Assembly (NCBI GenBank): GCA_002308795.1
Contig: DBVV01000152.1
Location: 1 to 5,305, forward strand
Source of the DNA: Mageeibacillus sp. UBA1255
GTDB taxonomy: Bacteria; Bacillota; Clostridia; UBA1212; UBA1255
Length of the DNA: 5,305 bases
Direction of reading: 5' to 3'
Shown here: positions 1-5,305 of the stretch, one piece after another
How positions within the stretch are numbered: the first letter of the stretch is position 1
Layout of the letters: each line of letters opens with the position of its first letter
The notes under the pieces: model-generated
Told to the model about the DNA's origin: nothing
The model's input: only the letters and a program-made list of their open reading frames with translations
Database searches by the model: none
Program-made: the position numbers and the translations under genes

Positions 1-40
1 CCGCTACGAAATTGGGAGTAGAGCCGTTTTGCGTAACCCC

Positions 41-69
41 TTGACTTTATGTCGGCATACCGATATAAT
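41..69 (+). promoter_or_regulatory. Sigma-A-type promoter of the XRE/HipA-like operon
   Basis: The -35 hexamer TTGACT lies at 41-46 and a perfect -10 TATAAT at 64-69, separated by the optimal 17 bp. The expected transcription start is near 76. That leaves a leader of only about 17 nt, which is almost entirely the Shine-Dalgarno AAGGGGG (77-83), 9 nt before the ATG at 93. The match to consensus suggests a strong promoter that would need repression, which fits the inverted repeat lying inside it. No gene is visible in the 40 bases upstream. The transcription start is inferred. Confidence 0.85.
47..68. promoter_or_regulatory. Candidate operator: 9-4-9 inverted repeat inside the promoter
   Basis: The left arm TTATGTCGG (47-55) and right arm CCGATATAA (60-68) are reverse complements except at one pair, and are separated by CATA. 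The repeat fills the spacer between the -35 and -10 boxes and covers most of the -10. A dimeric XRE-family repressor bound here would block RNA polymerase. HipB-type antitoxins are known to repress their own operons from such sites, so the product of the first gene is the obvious candidate ligand. The repeat is seen directly; its binding protein is inferred. Confidence 0.7.
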
Positions 70-92
70 ATCAAAGAAGGGGGCTGTACGCA

Positions 93-512
93 ATGATTAT
101 AGAAAATCTACTTGAAAGGAGCAAAATGACAAAATACCGGCTTGCATTGCAGGCGGGTATCCCTCATGCAACGCTTAATGACATTTGCAGCGGTAAGACA
201 AGGCTTGAGAAGTGTTCAGCAGAAACTGTGTATAAGCTTGCAAAAGCGCTTGGCGTGTCAATGGAACTCCTGACGGAAGGCGGCATACTTCAGGCGGAAC
301 GAGAGCGAGCTTTTGAATACGGATTGCCCGATTATCTACAGCACGATCTCGATGCCTATAAAGAGGGGCTGAAATCGCACAGCGGTCTGATCGACTGCCT
401 GTGGGGGGAACTCTACGGAAGCATAAATATGGCAGAGATAAGTGAAGGTGTAATAACAGCAGAACATGCAAATTATCTGCGTAGGAAATATCTTTACGGA
501 ACGGGAATATGA
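93..512 (+). CDS. XRE-family DNA-binding protein, probable HipB-like antitoxin
   Basis: This 139-residue protein has an N-terminal Cro/C1-type helix-turn-helix at about residues 1-63. A first helix with ENLLERSKM is followed by KYRLALQAG and a recognition helix around PHATLNDICSGKT, and the domain closes with YKLAKALGVSMELL. The second half (about 65-139) is not a standard helix-turn-helix extension. It contains LPDYLQHDLDAYK, a CLWGELYGSIN segment and a C-terminal ITAEHANYLRRKYL helix, possibly the surface that binds the partner kinase. The start at 93 has a strong Shine-Dalgarno (AAGGGGG, 77-83) and a clear promoter. The stop overlaps the next start as ATGA, which indicates a coupled two-gene operon. 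By analogy with HipB it would both repress the operon, through the inverted repeat at 47-68, and neutralise the kinase. DNA binding is well supported; the antitoxin role is inferred from context. Confidence 0.88.
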   Translation: MIIENLLERSKMTKYRLALQAGIPHATLNDICSGKTRLEKCSAETVYKLAKALGVSMELLTEGGILQAERERAFEYGLPDYLQHDLDAYKEGLKSHSGLIDCLWGELYGSINMAEISEGVITAEHANYLRRKYLYGTGI

Positions 513-1396
513 TCGATTTTACAAATTGCAGGGTAATTCCCGGCAGGGCCTACAACGGTGCGAACGGCAGTAAAATTGCTATTGAATACGATGGCGGGAT
601 TTATATGCTGAAGTTTCCGCCATCTGTCGAGGGAAAGCCGATCGAACTTTCCTATACGAACAGCTGTATCAGCGAGCATATCGCCAGCAGCATCTTCAAT
701 ATGCTGGGGATACGGGCACAGGAAACCATAATTGGCACTTTTACTGTCAGAGGAAAGATAAAGACTGTCTGTGCCTGCATGGATTTCACATCCGGAGGCA
801 AGAGACTGTTCGACTTCTGCTCGATCAAGAACACTGTTCTTGACTCTGAAAGCAACGGAAGCGGAACAGAACTGTACGACATAATGGATGCCATTGACAA
901 GCAGCAGTACATCTCCCCGACGGTTTTGCGAGAGCACTTTTGGAATATGTTTATTGCGGACGCTCTACTCGGTAACTTTGACAGACACAACGGTAACTGG
1001 GGTTTTCTCTATGATGACGCCGAAGAAAAGGCGGAAATTGCTCCTGTATTTGACTGTGGAAGCTGTCTGCACCCTCAAGCTGATGACAATGTAATGCGAA
1101 GGGTTCTCGCGAATGAAGATGAGCTTAACGCAAGAGTTTTTCAGTTCCCGACATCTGCAATTAAACTGAATGGCAGAAAAATCAACTACTATGATTTTTT
1201 GACTAAAGCGGGAAATGAAGACGCAAACCAAGCCCTAAAGCGAATCGCTCCAAGAATCCATATGGAGCAAATCGAAGATTTTATTGACCTTGTCCCAGGC
1301 ATTACCAACCTGCAAAAGATGTTTTACAAGTCATATGTGCGGGCAAGGTACGAATTGATTATCTGCCAGGTAACAAAGGGGATATTTAACAGGTGA
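509..1396 (+). CDS. HipA/CtkA-like serine/threonine kinase, probable toxin
   Basis: This 295-residue protein has the HipA C-terminal kinase fold. Visible features are a Gly-rich loop (YNGANGSK, 15-22), a likely ATP-binding Lys35 in YMLKF, and a helix Glu near 56 (SEHIASSIF). The catalytic loop is GNFDRHNGNWGF (155-166), with probable base Asp158 and metal ligand Asn163. FDCGS has Asp182 in the DFG-equivalent position; the Asp158-Asp182 spacing matches Asp309-Asp332 of E. coli HipA. E. coli HipA is about 440 residues. The extra N-terminal domain is absent here, so the size is closer to Helicobacter CtkA or HipT. The start overlaps the antitoxin stop (ATGA) and has only a weak ribosome site, so translation is probably coupled. 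HipA and HipT phosphorylate aminoacyl-tRNA synthetases; the target here is unknown. Kinase family is confident, toxicity is inferred. The stop overlaps the next start. Confidence 0.87.
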   Translation: MIDFTNCRVIPGRAYNGANGSKIAIEYDGGIYMLKFPPSVEGKPIELSYTNSCISEHIASSIFNMLGIRAQETIIGTFTVRGKIKTVCACMDFTSGGKRLFDFCSIKNTVLDSESNGSGTELYDIMDAIDKQQYISPTVLREHFWNMFIADALLGNFDRHNGNWGFLYDDAEEKAEIAPVFDCGSCLHPQADDNVMRRVLANEDELNARVFQFPTSAIKLNGRKINYYDFLTKAGNEDANQALKRIAPRIHMEQIEDFIDLVPGITNLQKMFYKSYVRARYELIICQVTKGIFNR

Positions 1397-3177
1397 AAAG
1401 GAAAGAGAAAACCGAGATAGGCAAAATATTAAATTTATTGTTGTGTATTTTAATGGCTGATACACTGCTGGCAGCGCTTCTGTTAACCGGATGTGGAACA
1501 AACAGCCGGAAAGGTCCGAAACTATTTGACGACACATTGTCTGCCGTTCTGCCCGATCCGGGCAAGCACGTGAGTATATCAGTACGGGGAGAGCAGAACG
1601 TGATTTATAAACCGCCCGTTGACGGCTCGGGGTACCGGTACGGTCCGTCGATTATGTATTATGCTGACGGTTCGTGTGACGCATGGTTTTCAACGCCCGG
1701 ATACGGAGGGGAATGGGACTGGATAACTGTAAAGCATTCAAAGGACGGGGTAAACTTCGGAGATGAAAAAGTCGTACTGGTTCCAACGCCTGATTCTATG
1801 GACAGGTTTTCGTGCTGCGATCCCGGAGTTATTTATTTTGGAGGTTACTACTACCTGGGATACACTTCCACGATCGTGGAGGGAGGCGTAAATAACAACG
1901 TGTTCGTTGCCCGCTCCAGAAATGCTTCAGGTCCGTATGAAAAATGGAACGGAAACGGTTGGGGCGGTGATCCGGCACCTGTTGTCTACTACGATGAAGA
2001 TGACTCATATTACGGTGCAGGCGAACCAAGTATGGTAGTGCGTGACGGCGTTTTATATTTCTATTACACATGGGCCTGCCCGGACGGAGAATTCATAAAA
2101 GTCGCGACGTCCGATACCGCGGAAGACTGGCCTGCACGTCTGGTTTACCGCGGCGACGCATATGAAAAAATCAACAGTCAGGATTCATGCGACGTGACGT
2201 ACCTTGAAGACGCGGGGATATTTGTTGCATTTACAACACAGTTCAGGTTCGCGGAAAACAGCGGCCTTGTGCTGCTTGAGTCAGATGATGGCATCACGTT
2301 CAGGCACACTCAATATTTGTGCGAAGGATTGTATAAACACCTTCACAGCCTGGGCGTAAGCAAACGGCCGGACGGTCATATTCAGTTGAAGGATGATATT
2401 TTTGTCGGTTACGCATTCAGTGACGGAGAAGGAATGAACTGGGGCAAATGGGCAACTGCGTTCCAGCACGTTTCTCTTTCGCTATATGAAGGCGAGCCGC
2501 AGCCGGAAGGCAACGGTAAACCTGGCGTTTTGTGCGGCGAATGGCTCATCGAGCGTCCAAAAGATCCGCCGATGATAGCGATCGCCACATATCCACGGAT
2601 AGTTGAAATGTTCCCGGACGAAAAAGATGCAGGTGTTAGTTTCGTATGGCTCGATCCGATGCTCAGCGCATACGAACTTACCGATACCGGAAAGCTGAAG
2701 TTTTCCGGTTATGATACTTCTCTGATTTCGATCAAAAACGGGAAGATTACTTCGAAGGGCAGTACAGGAAATACTGTCGTTAAAGTGCGGTACAAGGGGC
2801 TGGAGACTGAATTTAAGGTGTACGTACATGGCTCGTTTACAGAGTTCCAGGGAAGCAGCAGTAAGACGGTAGAAGAGTTTACGCCGGTGACAGGCGAATT
2901 TGAATTGACCGCAAATCAGAAGCACTCTCCGCAGATCCGCGGCCTTGTGAGATTCTCGGACAATACCTGGGCGGAGGCGTATAACAGCGACAAGATGGTG
3001 AGTGCTAAGCGTTTTCCGGTGACCTATACCGTCAGCGACAACAGCATTGTCAGCGTAAGCGACCGCGGCCTGATCACACCGCTCTCACCCGGAAAGGCAA
3101 CGGTGACCGTAACGATCGCAGGCGGCAAGTCTTTCACGGTCACAGTGCGTGTGCTGGAGCAGCCGGACGGTGTTTGA
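1393..3177 (+). CDS. Surface lipoprotein: GH43-like beta-propeller plus two Ig-like (Big_2-type) domains
   Basis: The 594-residue product starts with a lipoprotein signal: basic residues 2-11, a hydrophobic stretch, then lipobox LLTGC with lipidated Cys34. It should be anchored outside the cell membrane. Residues about 60-365 show repeated beta-propeller blades of the GH43/GH32/GH130 type: YGPSIMYYADG (83-93), CDPGVIYFGGYYYLGYTST (142-160), VARSRNASGPYEKW (172-185), GEPSMVVRDGVLYFYYTW (210-227), SCDVTYLEDAGIFVAF (265-280) and HSLGVSKRPDG (318-328). Asp143 and Glu211 could be active-site acids, but I cannot assign a family or substrate. Two Ig-like modules follow, about 394-478 and 485-590; the second has the Big_2 signature VSDNSIVSVSDRGLITPLSPGKATVTV. 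The GTG start overlaps the kinase stop (GTGA), with AAAGGGG at 1375-1381 and 11 nt spacing. An ATG at 1453 would remove the basic N-terminus and has no ribosome site. It may hydrolyse or bind an extracellular glycan. Confidence 0.82.
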   Translation: MKRKEKTEIGKILNLLLCILMADTLLAALLLTGCGTNSRKGPKLFDDTLSAVLPDPGKHVSISVRGEQNVIYKPPVDGSGYRYGPSIMYYADGSCDAWFSTPGYGGEWDWITVKHSKDGVNFGDEKVVLVPTPDSMDRFSCCDPGVIYFGGYYYLGYTSTIVEGGVNNNVFVARSRNASGPYEKWNGNGWGGDPAPVVYYDEDDSYYGAGEPSMVVRDGVLYFYYTWACPDGEFIKVATSDTAEDWPARLVYRGDAYEKINSQDSCDVTYLEDAGIFVAFTTQFRFAENSGLVLLESDDGITFRHTQYLCEGLYKHLHSLGVSKRPDGHIQLKDDIFVGYAFSDGEGMNWGKWATAFQHVSLSLYEGEPQPEGNGKPGVLCGEWLIERPKDPPMIAIATYPRIVEMFPDEKDAGVSFVWLDPMLSAYELTDTGKLKFSGYDTSLISIKNGKITSKGSTGNTVVKVRYKGLETEFKVYVHGSFTEFQGSSSKTVEEFTPVTGEFELTANQKHSPQIRGLVRFSDNTWAEAYNSDKMVSAKRFPVTYTVSDNSIVSVSDRGLITPLSPGKATVTVTIAGGKSFTVTVRVLEQPDGV

Positions 3178-3188
3178 TCTTGATCACG

Positions 3189-4034
3189 TCATAAGCTTAT
3201 GCTCTTTCCGGCGCAGCCGAACAATGTCAGTTTCTTTTTAACCTCTGCCTTGATCGCTTCGACTTTGCGCTGCCTGAGAGACAGATAATCGAGCCCCTCT
3301 TCGATGCCGCTTCGGATCGCCGCAAGACCGGCAAGGCAAAGATCAGTGTGGATATTGACCTTTGTGATCCCTGCCTCGATCGTGTTCCTGAAGTCCTGAT
3401 CCGTAAGGCCGGAACCGCCGTGCAGGACCAGCGGGGTGTTCAGTGCAGCGCGGATCTCTTTTAACCTGCAGATATCCAGATGCGGTTTGGCTTTATAAAC
3501 GCCGTGTGCCGTTCCGATGGCGATCGCGAGTGCGTCAACGCCTGTCGCATCTGAAAATGATACTGCTTCTTCAGGTGTGGTATACATGTCTCGTACGTCT
3601 CCGTCTCCGCTCTCAGCCATGCCCACGTGTCCGATCTCGCCTTCAACGCTGGCGCCGAAAGCGTGGCAGATACGCACTATCTCGGCGGTGTCGCGCAGAT
3701 TATCATTTGCATTACCGGCGGATCCGTCAAACATAATGCTCGTAAAGCCGAGTTTTAATGCTTCTATGCAGCGTTCGAACGTCAGTCCGTGGTCAAAGTG
3801 TACGACTACCGGTACGCTTGCGCGTTTCGCGGCGGCGATCATCGAGGGAGCGATCAGTTTCAGTTCGCCGTACGGCAGAAGCACCTGCGCGGTGCCAACG
3901 ATCACCGGGGAGCGGAGTTCTTCTGCTGCGTCAATTACTGCCTCCAGCATATCCGAGTCTGTGGCGTTGAACAACCCTACGGCGTAATGACCTTCCTGTG
4001 CTTTTTTCAGAACGTCGGTCAGATTCGTTAGCAT
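3189..4034 (-). CDS. Class II (zinc) ketose-bisphosphate aldolase
   Basis: This 281-residue TIM-barrel protein belongs to the FbaA/GatY/KbaY/IolJ superfamily and is close to GatY (about 284) in length. The family reaction is reversible cleavage of a ketose phosphate into dihydroxyacetone phosphate plus an aldehyde. Visible residues are VHFDHG with catalytic Asp81 and zinc ligand His82, MFDGSAG (101-107), EGEIGHVG with conserved Glu133, GTAHGVY with zinc ligand His177, LHGGSG with zinc ligand His205, and KVNIHTDL with phosphate/enediolate-contacting Asn227. The set is complete, so it should be an active cytosolic enzyme. It starts 8 nt after the kinase stop, with a purine-rich GAGAGGAAG upstream, and is almost certainly co-transcribed with the kinase. 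This kinase-aldolase order resembles LacC/LacD, GatZ/GatY contexts and IolC/IolJ. Fructose-, tagatose- or deoxyketogluconate-type substrates cannot be told apart here. Its end lies 11 bp from the convergent lipoprotein gene. Confidence 0.9.
   Translation of the reverse strand: MLTNLTDVLKKAQEGHYAVGLFNATDSDMLEAVIDAAEELRSPVIVGTAQVLLPYGELKLIAPSMIAAAKRASVPVVVHFDHGLTFERCIEALKLGFTSIMFDGSAGNANDNLRDTAEIVRICHAFGASVEGEIGHVGMAESGDGDVRDMYTTPEEAVSFSDATGVDALAIAIGTAHGVYKAKPHLDICRLKEIRAALNTPLVLHGGSGLTDQDFRNTIEAGITKVNIHTDLCLAGLAAIRSGIEEGLDYLSLRQRKVEAIKAEVKKKLTLFGCAGKSISL
3190..3201. repeat. 12-bp perfect palindrome at the convergent gene ends
   Basis: CATAAGCTTATG is a loopless perfect palindrome within the last codons of the aldolase gene. 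Just before it, TGATC and GATCA flank TT at 3175-3186. Neither forms a convincing intrinsic terminator: no GC-rich stem and no T-run is present in either direction. The 11-bp intergenic gap holds nothing else. A protein-binding role is possible but unsupported. Confidence 0.3.
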
Positions 4035-4042
4035 AAAATAAT

Positions 4043-5149
4043 CTACTTCCTCTCGAATTTGTTAATGATTTCGTATATTTCGTCTTTGTTCTTTATACCG
4101 TCGGTGGAGTTGGCGGAGAAAAGGCACGTTGCAGCGGCGCCGGATGCAAACCGCAGCATTTCCCGGTCGGACATACCGGTGTATATCCCGTAAAGTGCTC
4201 CGGCGCAGAACGCGTCGCCGGCACCAACGCTGCCTTTTATGAGTTCTCCTGGGATGTTAAGCGAAGGAACGACAGTAAAACGGCGAATGACATTGTCCGC
4301 GGGCCGTGTTCCGCCACCGGATGGAGCGTTTGGCACGTCGCGGCTGAGACACATACCTGCGCTTTTAGCGTGAACGATCACCTTTTCATTGACCCCGGCG
4401 TCGATCATTCGCTCCATTGCAGAGCGGATGCCGTCAATATTCAGTTCGGATCGTCCATCCGAATCAATGTATGGTTCAACGTCCCAGATAAGACATGCTT
4501 CGATCTCGTTGATTATTACGTAGTCGCAGTATTTCAGCGCCGGGATCACCGTACGCGGAAAGTCGCCGGAATCGCTGCTGACAACGTCGATCGACGTTTT
4601 TATTCCCGCCTGCTGTACGTCGCGGAGAAATCTTGCCATCACTGTTCCGTATTCGCTGTCTTCGGCGTCAAATCTGTCCAGCAGCATTACGTAGCCTGTA
4701 TGCAGCAGTTTCGTGCGGCGGGCAAGTTCTGCCATATCGATGTCTTCAGGGGAGAATTCTGCGTTTGCGCCTCGCATGTGAAAGAACGTTCGTTCGCCGT
4801 CCGGCTGGCTCATCACGTCGGTGAATGAGGTGGGATTATCATCAGAAATCTTTATCAGATCCGTTGAAATGCCGTTTTCTTTCAGCGTTTTCAGAATAAA
4901 ATCGCCATATGCGTCCTTACCCAGACGCCCGAGGGCGTTTATCCGCAGCGTGCGGTCGATCTTAGCCAGCCCGATCCCCGTGTTTGGTACCGGGCCGCCG
5001 ACTCCCGCAGACACAGCCGTGATGTCCGCGAGCATGCCCTGACGCGGGTAAGCGGATATGTTTTTAACGATGTCGGCAATAAGATTTCCCGCTATCGCAA
5101 TGCCTTTTTCTTGTCTTGTTTCTGCTGCTTCAGCTGGCTTCGACGTCAA
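4043..5149 (-). CDS. PfkB/ribokinase-family carbohydrate kinase
   Basis: From the chosen TTG the protein is 368 residues. The PfkB fold begins at KGIAIAGNLIADIVK. Substrate-side GGPVPNTGIGLAKI starts at 51, and signature-1-like GRLGKDAYGDFI spans about 74-85. NEIE (214-217) is the Mg/phosphate N-x-x-E motif, and GSVGAGDAFCAGALYG (306-321) holds the anion hole and catalytic base Asp312. It would transfer phosphate from ATP to a sugar or sugar phosphate in the cytosol, feeding the aldolase 8 nt downstream. The reading frame stays open upstream to a GTG at 5290 and beyond. Those extra residues, however, encode the hairpin and promoter (-10 at 5187-5192) and look non-coding. TTG at 5149 is the first in-frame start after the expected transcription start and follows AAAGGCGG. 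A Gly/Pro-rich insertion lies near 271-291. Family and activity type are confident; the substrate is unknown and the start is unusual. Confidence 0.87.
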   Translation of the reverse strand: MTSKPAEAAETRQEKGIAIAGNLIADIVKNISAYPRQGMLADITAVSAGVGGPVPNTGIGLAKIDRTLRINALGRLGKDAYGDFILKTLKENGISTDLIKISDDNPTSFTDVMSQPDGERTFFHMRGANAEFSPEDIDMAELARRTKLLHTGYVMLLDRFDAEDSEYGTVMARFLRDVQQAGIKTSIDVVSSDSGDFPRTVIPALKYCDYVIINEIEACLIWDVEPYIDSDGRSELNIDGIRSAMERMIDAGVNEKVIVHAKSAGMCLSRDVPNAPSGGGTRPADNVIRRFTVVPSLNIPGELIKGSVGAGDAFCAGALYGIYTGMSDREMLRFASGAAATCLFSANSTDGIKNKDEIYEIINKFERK

Positions 5150-5166
5150 TTCATTTGTCCGCCTTT
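5146..5166 (-). promoter_or_regulatory. Ribosome binding site and start-stop junction of the kinase gene
   Basis: Reading the minus strand, AAAGGCGG lies at 5166-5159. Counting from its AAAGG core (5166-5162), the gap to an ATG at 5154 is an ideal 7 nt. That ATG opens only ATG AAT TGA. The TGA (5148-5146) overlaps the in-frame TTG (5149-5147) as TTGA, and the TTG is 12 nt from the same core. Translation may begin at the TTG directly, or by termination-reinitiation after the two-codon ORF. Alternatively one base may be missing: ATG AAA TTG would put the ATG in frame. Confidence 0.55.
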
Positions 5167-5186
5167 CGTGTGCGTTTTCGTCACGG

Positions 5187-5215
5187 ATTATAAACAATAC
5201 CTTGATCAAAAGCAA
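5187..5215 (-). promoter_or_regulatory. Promoter of the kinase-aldolase operon
   Basis: On the minus strand a perfect -10 TATAAT lies at 5192-5187. A weak -35, TTGCTT, lies at 5215-5210 with 17 bp between them. An alternative TTGATC is only 11 bp away, too close to serve. The expected start near 5180 leaves a leader of about 26-31 nt containing AAAGGCGG. The weak -35 suggests dependence on, or easy control by, a regulator; a palindrome overlaps it. The promoter is inferred from sequence match only. Confidence 0.65.
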
Positions 5216-5228
5216 GAGCCCTTTTGAT
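5205..5228. promoter_or_regulatory. Candidate operator: 8-8-8 palindrome over the -35 region
   Basis: On the plus strand ATCAAAAG (5205-5212) and CTTTTGAT (5221-5228) are exact reverse complements around an 8-bp centre. The site overlaps the -35 of the kinase promoter, a position typical of repressor binding. A shorter TTGATCAA palindrome (5202-5209) sits at its edge. No regulator gene is present in the window, so the ligand is unknown. It could also form an RNA hairpin in any transcript reading through. Confidence 0.5.
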
Positions 5229-5249
5229 TGGGGATTTTGCGGGGCTCTT
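5214..5249. terminator. Terminator-like hairpin upstream of the kinase promoter
   Basis: AAGAGCCC (5214-5221) and GGGCTCTT (5242-5249) form an 8-bp GC-containing stem around a 20-nt loop. On the plus strand it runs into TTCC; on the minus strand GC then TTTT follows. The T-runs are short and the loop long, so it is a weak intrinsic terminator at best. It might end a minus-strand gene beyond 5305. It shares bases with the 5205-5228 palindrome, so the two folds exclude each other. In 5250-5305 I see no convincing gene. Confidence 0.35.
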
Positions 5250-5305
5250 TTCCTGTTTCCGTGAAATATTGTTCTTCGCCATTTTACCACTGAAGACAGC
5301 GCCGG

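Noticed and set aside
1550..1564. TGCCCG-ATC-CGGGCA hairpin within the lipoprotein gene
   Set aside because: Short stem inside a well-supported coding region, with no T-run; probably incidental.
3461..4031. Several long open frames overlapping the aldolase on both strands
   Set aside because: They are out-of-frame shadows rich in Arg/Ser with no ribosome sites or domain motifs, while the minus-strand aldolase carries a complete active site.
4370..4828. 152-codon plus-strand open frame opposite the kinase
   Set aside because: No recognisable motif, and the opposite strand encodes conserved PfkB motifs including NEIE; treated as an antisense shadow.
5181..5282. Minus-strand 33-codon ORF starting MAKNNISRKQEK, frame open to the window edge
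   Set aside because: It has no Shine-Dalgarno, a low-complexity Lys-rich sequence and overlaps the promoter elements. It could be the tail of a gene beyond 5305, but nothing in it is recognisable.
5150..5290. The kinase reading frame extended upstream to a GTG at 5290 (415 residues)
   Set aside because: The added residues are encoded by a hairpin, a palindrome and a perfect TATAAT, do not look like a PfkB N-terminus, and would precede the expected transcription start near 5180. The GTG has no ribosome site.
1..5305. CRISPR arrays, tRNA or rRNA genes, insertion-sequence ends and riboswitches
   Set aside because: No regularly spaced repeats, no cloverleaf-like segments, no transposase or terminal repeats, and the leaders (about 17 and 30 nt) are too short for a riboswitch.

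Overview
The window most likely comes from a Clostridia-type Firmicute, probably a gut anaerobe. This is inferred from moderate GC, strong purine-rich Shine-Dalgarno sites, GTG and possibly TTG starts, a Gram-positive style lipoprotein with Big_2-like domains, and protein styles I associate with Lachnospiraceae/Oscillospiraceae relatives. No 16S or other taxonomic marker is present, so the assignment is tentative. Five genes fill almost all of the sequence, and no stretch over 300 bases lacks a gene.

The left block (about 41-1396, + strand) is a compact two-gene toxin-antitoxin-like module. A near-consensus sigma-A promoter (TTGACT, 17 bp, TATAAT) carries an almost perfect 9-4-9 inverted repeat exactly where an autorepressor would bind. 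It drives a 139-residue XRE-family DNA-binding protein. That gene overlaps by ATGA a 295-residue HipA/CtkA-like Ser/Thr kinase with the catalytic residues visible. The kinase lacks the extra N-terminal domain of classical E. coli HipA.

The middle gene (1393-3177, + strand) starts with a GTG that overlaps the kinase stop codon (GTGA). It encodes a lipoprotein with a beta-propeller resembling the GH43/GH32 glycosidase fold, followed by two Ig-like (Big_2-type) domains. It therefore appears to be in the same transcript and translationally coupled to the toxin-like kinase, which is an odd partnership.

The right block (3189-5149, - strand) converges on it. It is a two-gene sugar-catabolic operon: a PfkB/ribokinase-family kinase, then 8 bp later a class II (zinc) ketose-bisphosphate aldolase. 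Together they would phosphorylate a sugar or sugar phosphate and split the product into two C3 units, or a C3 unit and an aldehyde. The substrate cannot be read from sequence. The kinase promoter has a perfect TATAAT, with an 8-8-8 palindrome over the -35 region and a competing terminator-like hairpin just upstream. The kinase start is unusual: the Shine-Dalgarno is ideally placed for an ATG that opens a two-codon ORF (ATG AAT TGA), whose stop overlaps an in-frame TTG.

The most interesting points are the toxin-kinase/lipoprotein coupling, the two candidate operators, and the start-stop arrangement at the kinase 5' end. None of these amounts to a proven new system.
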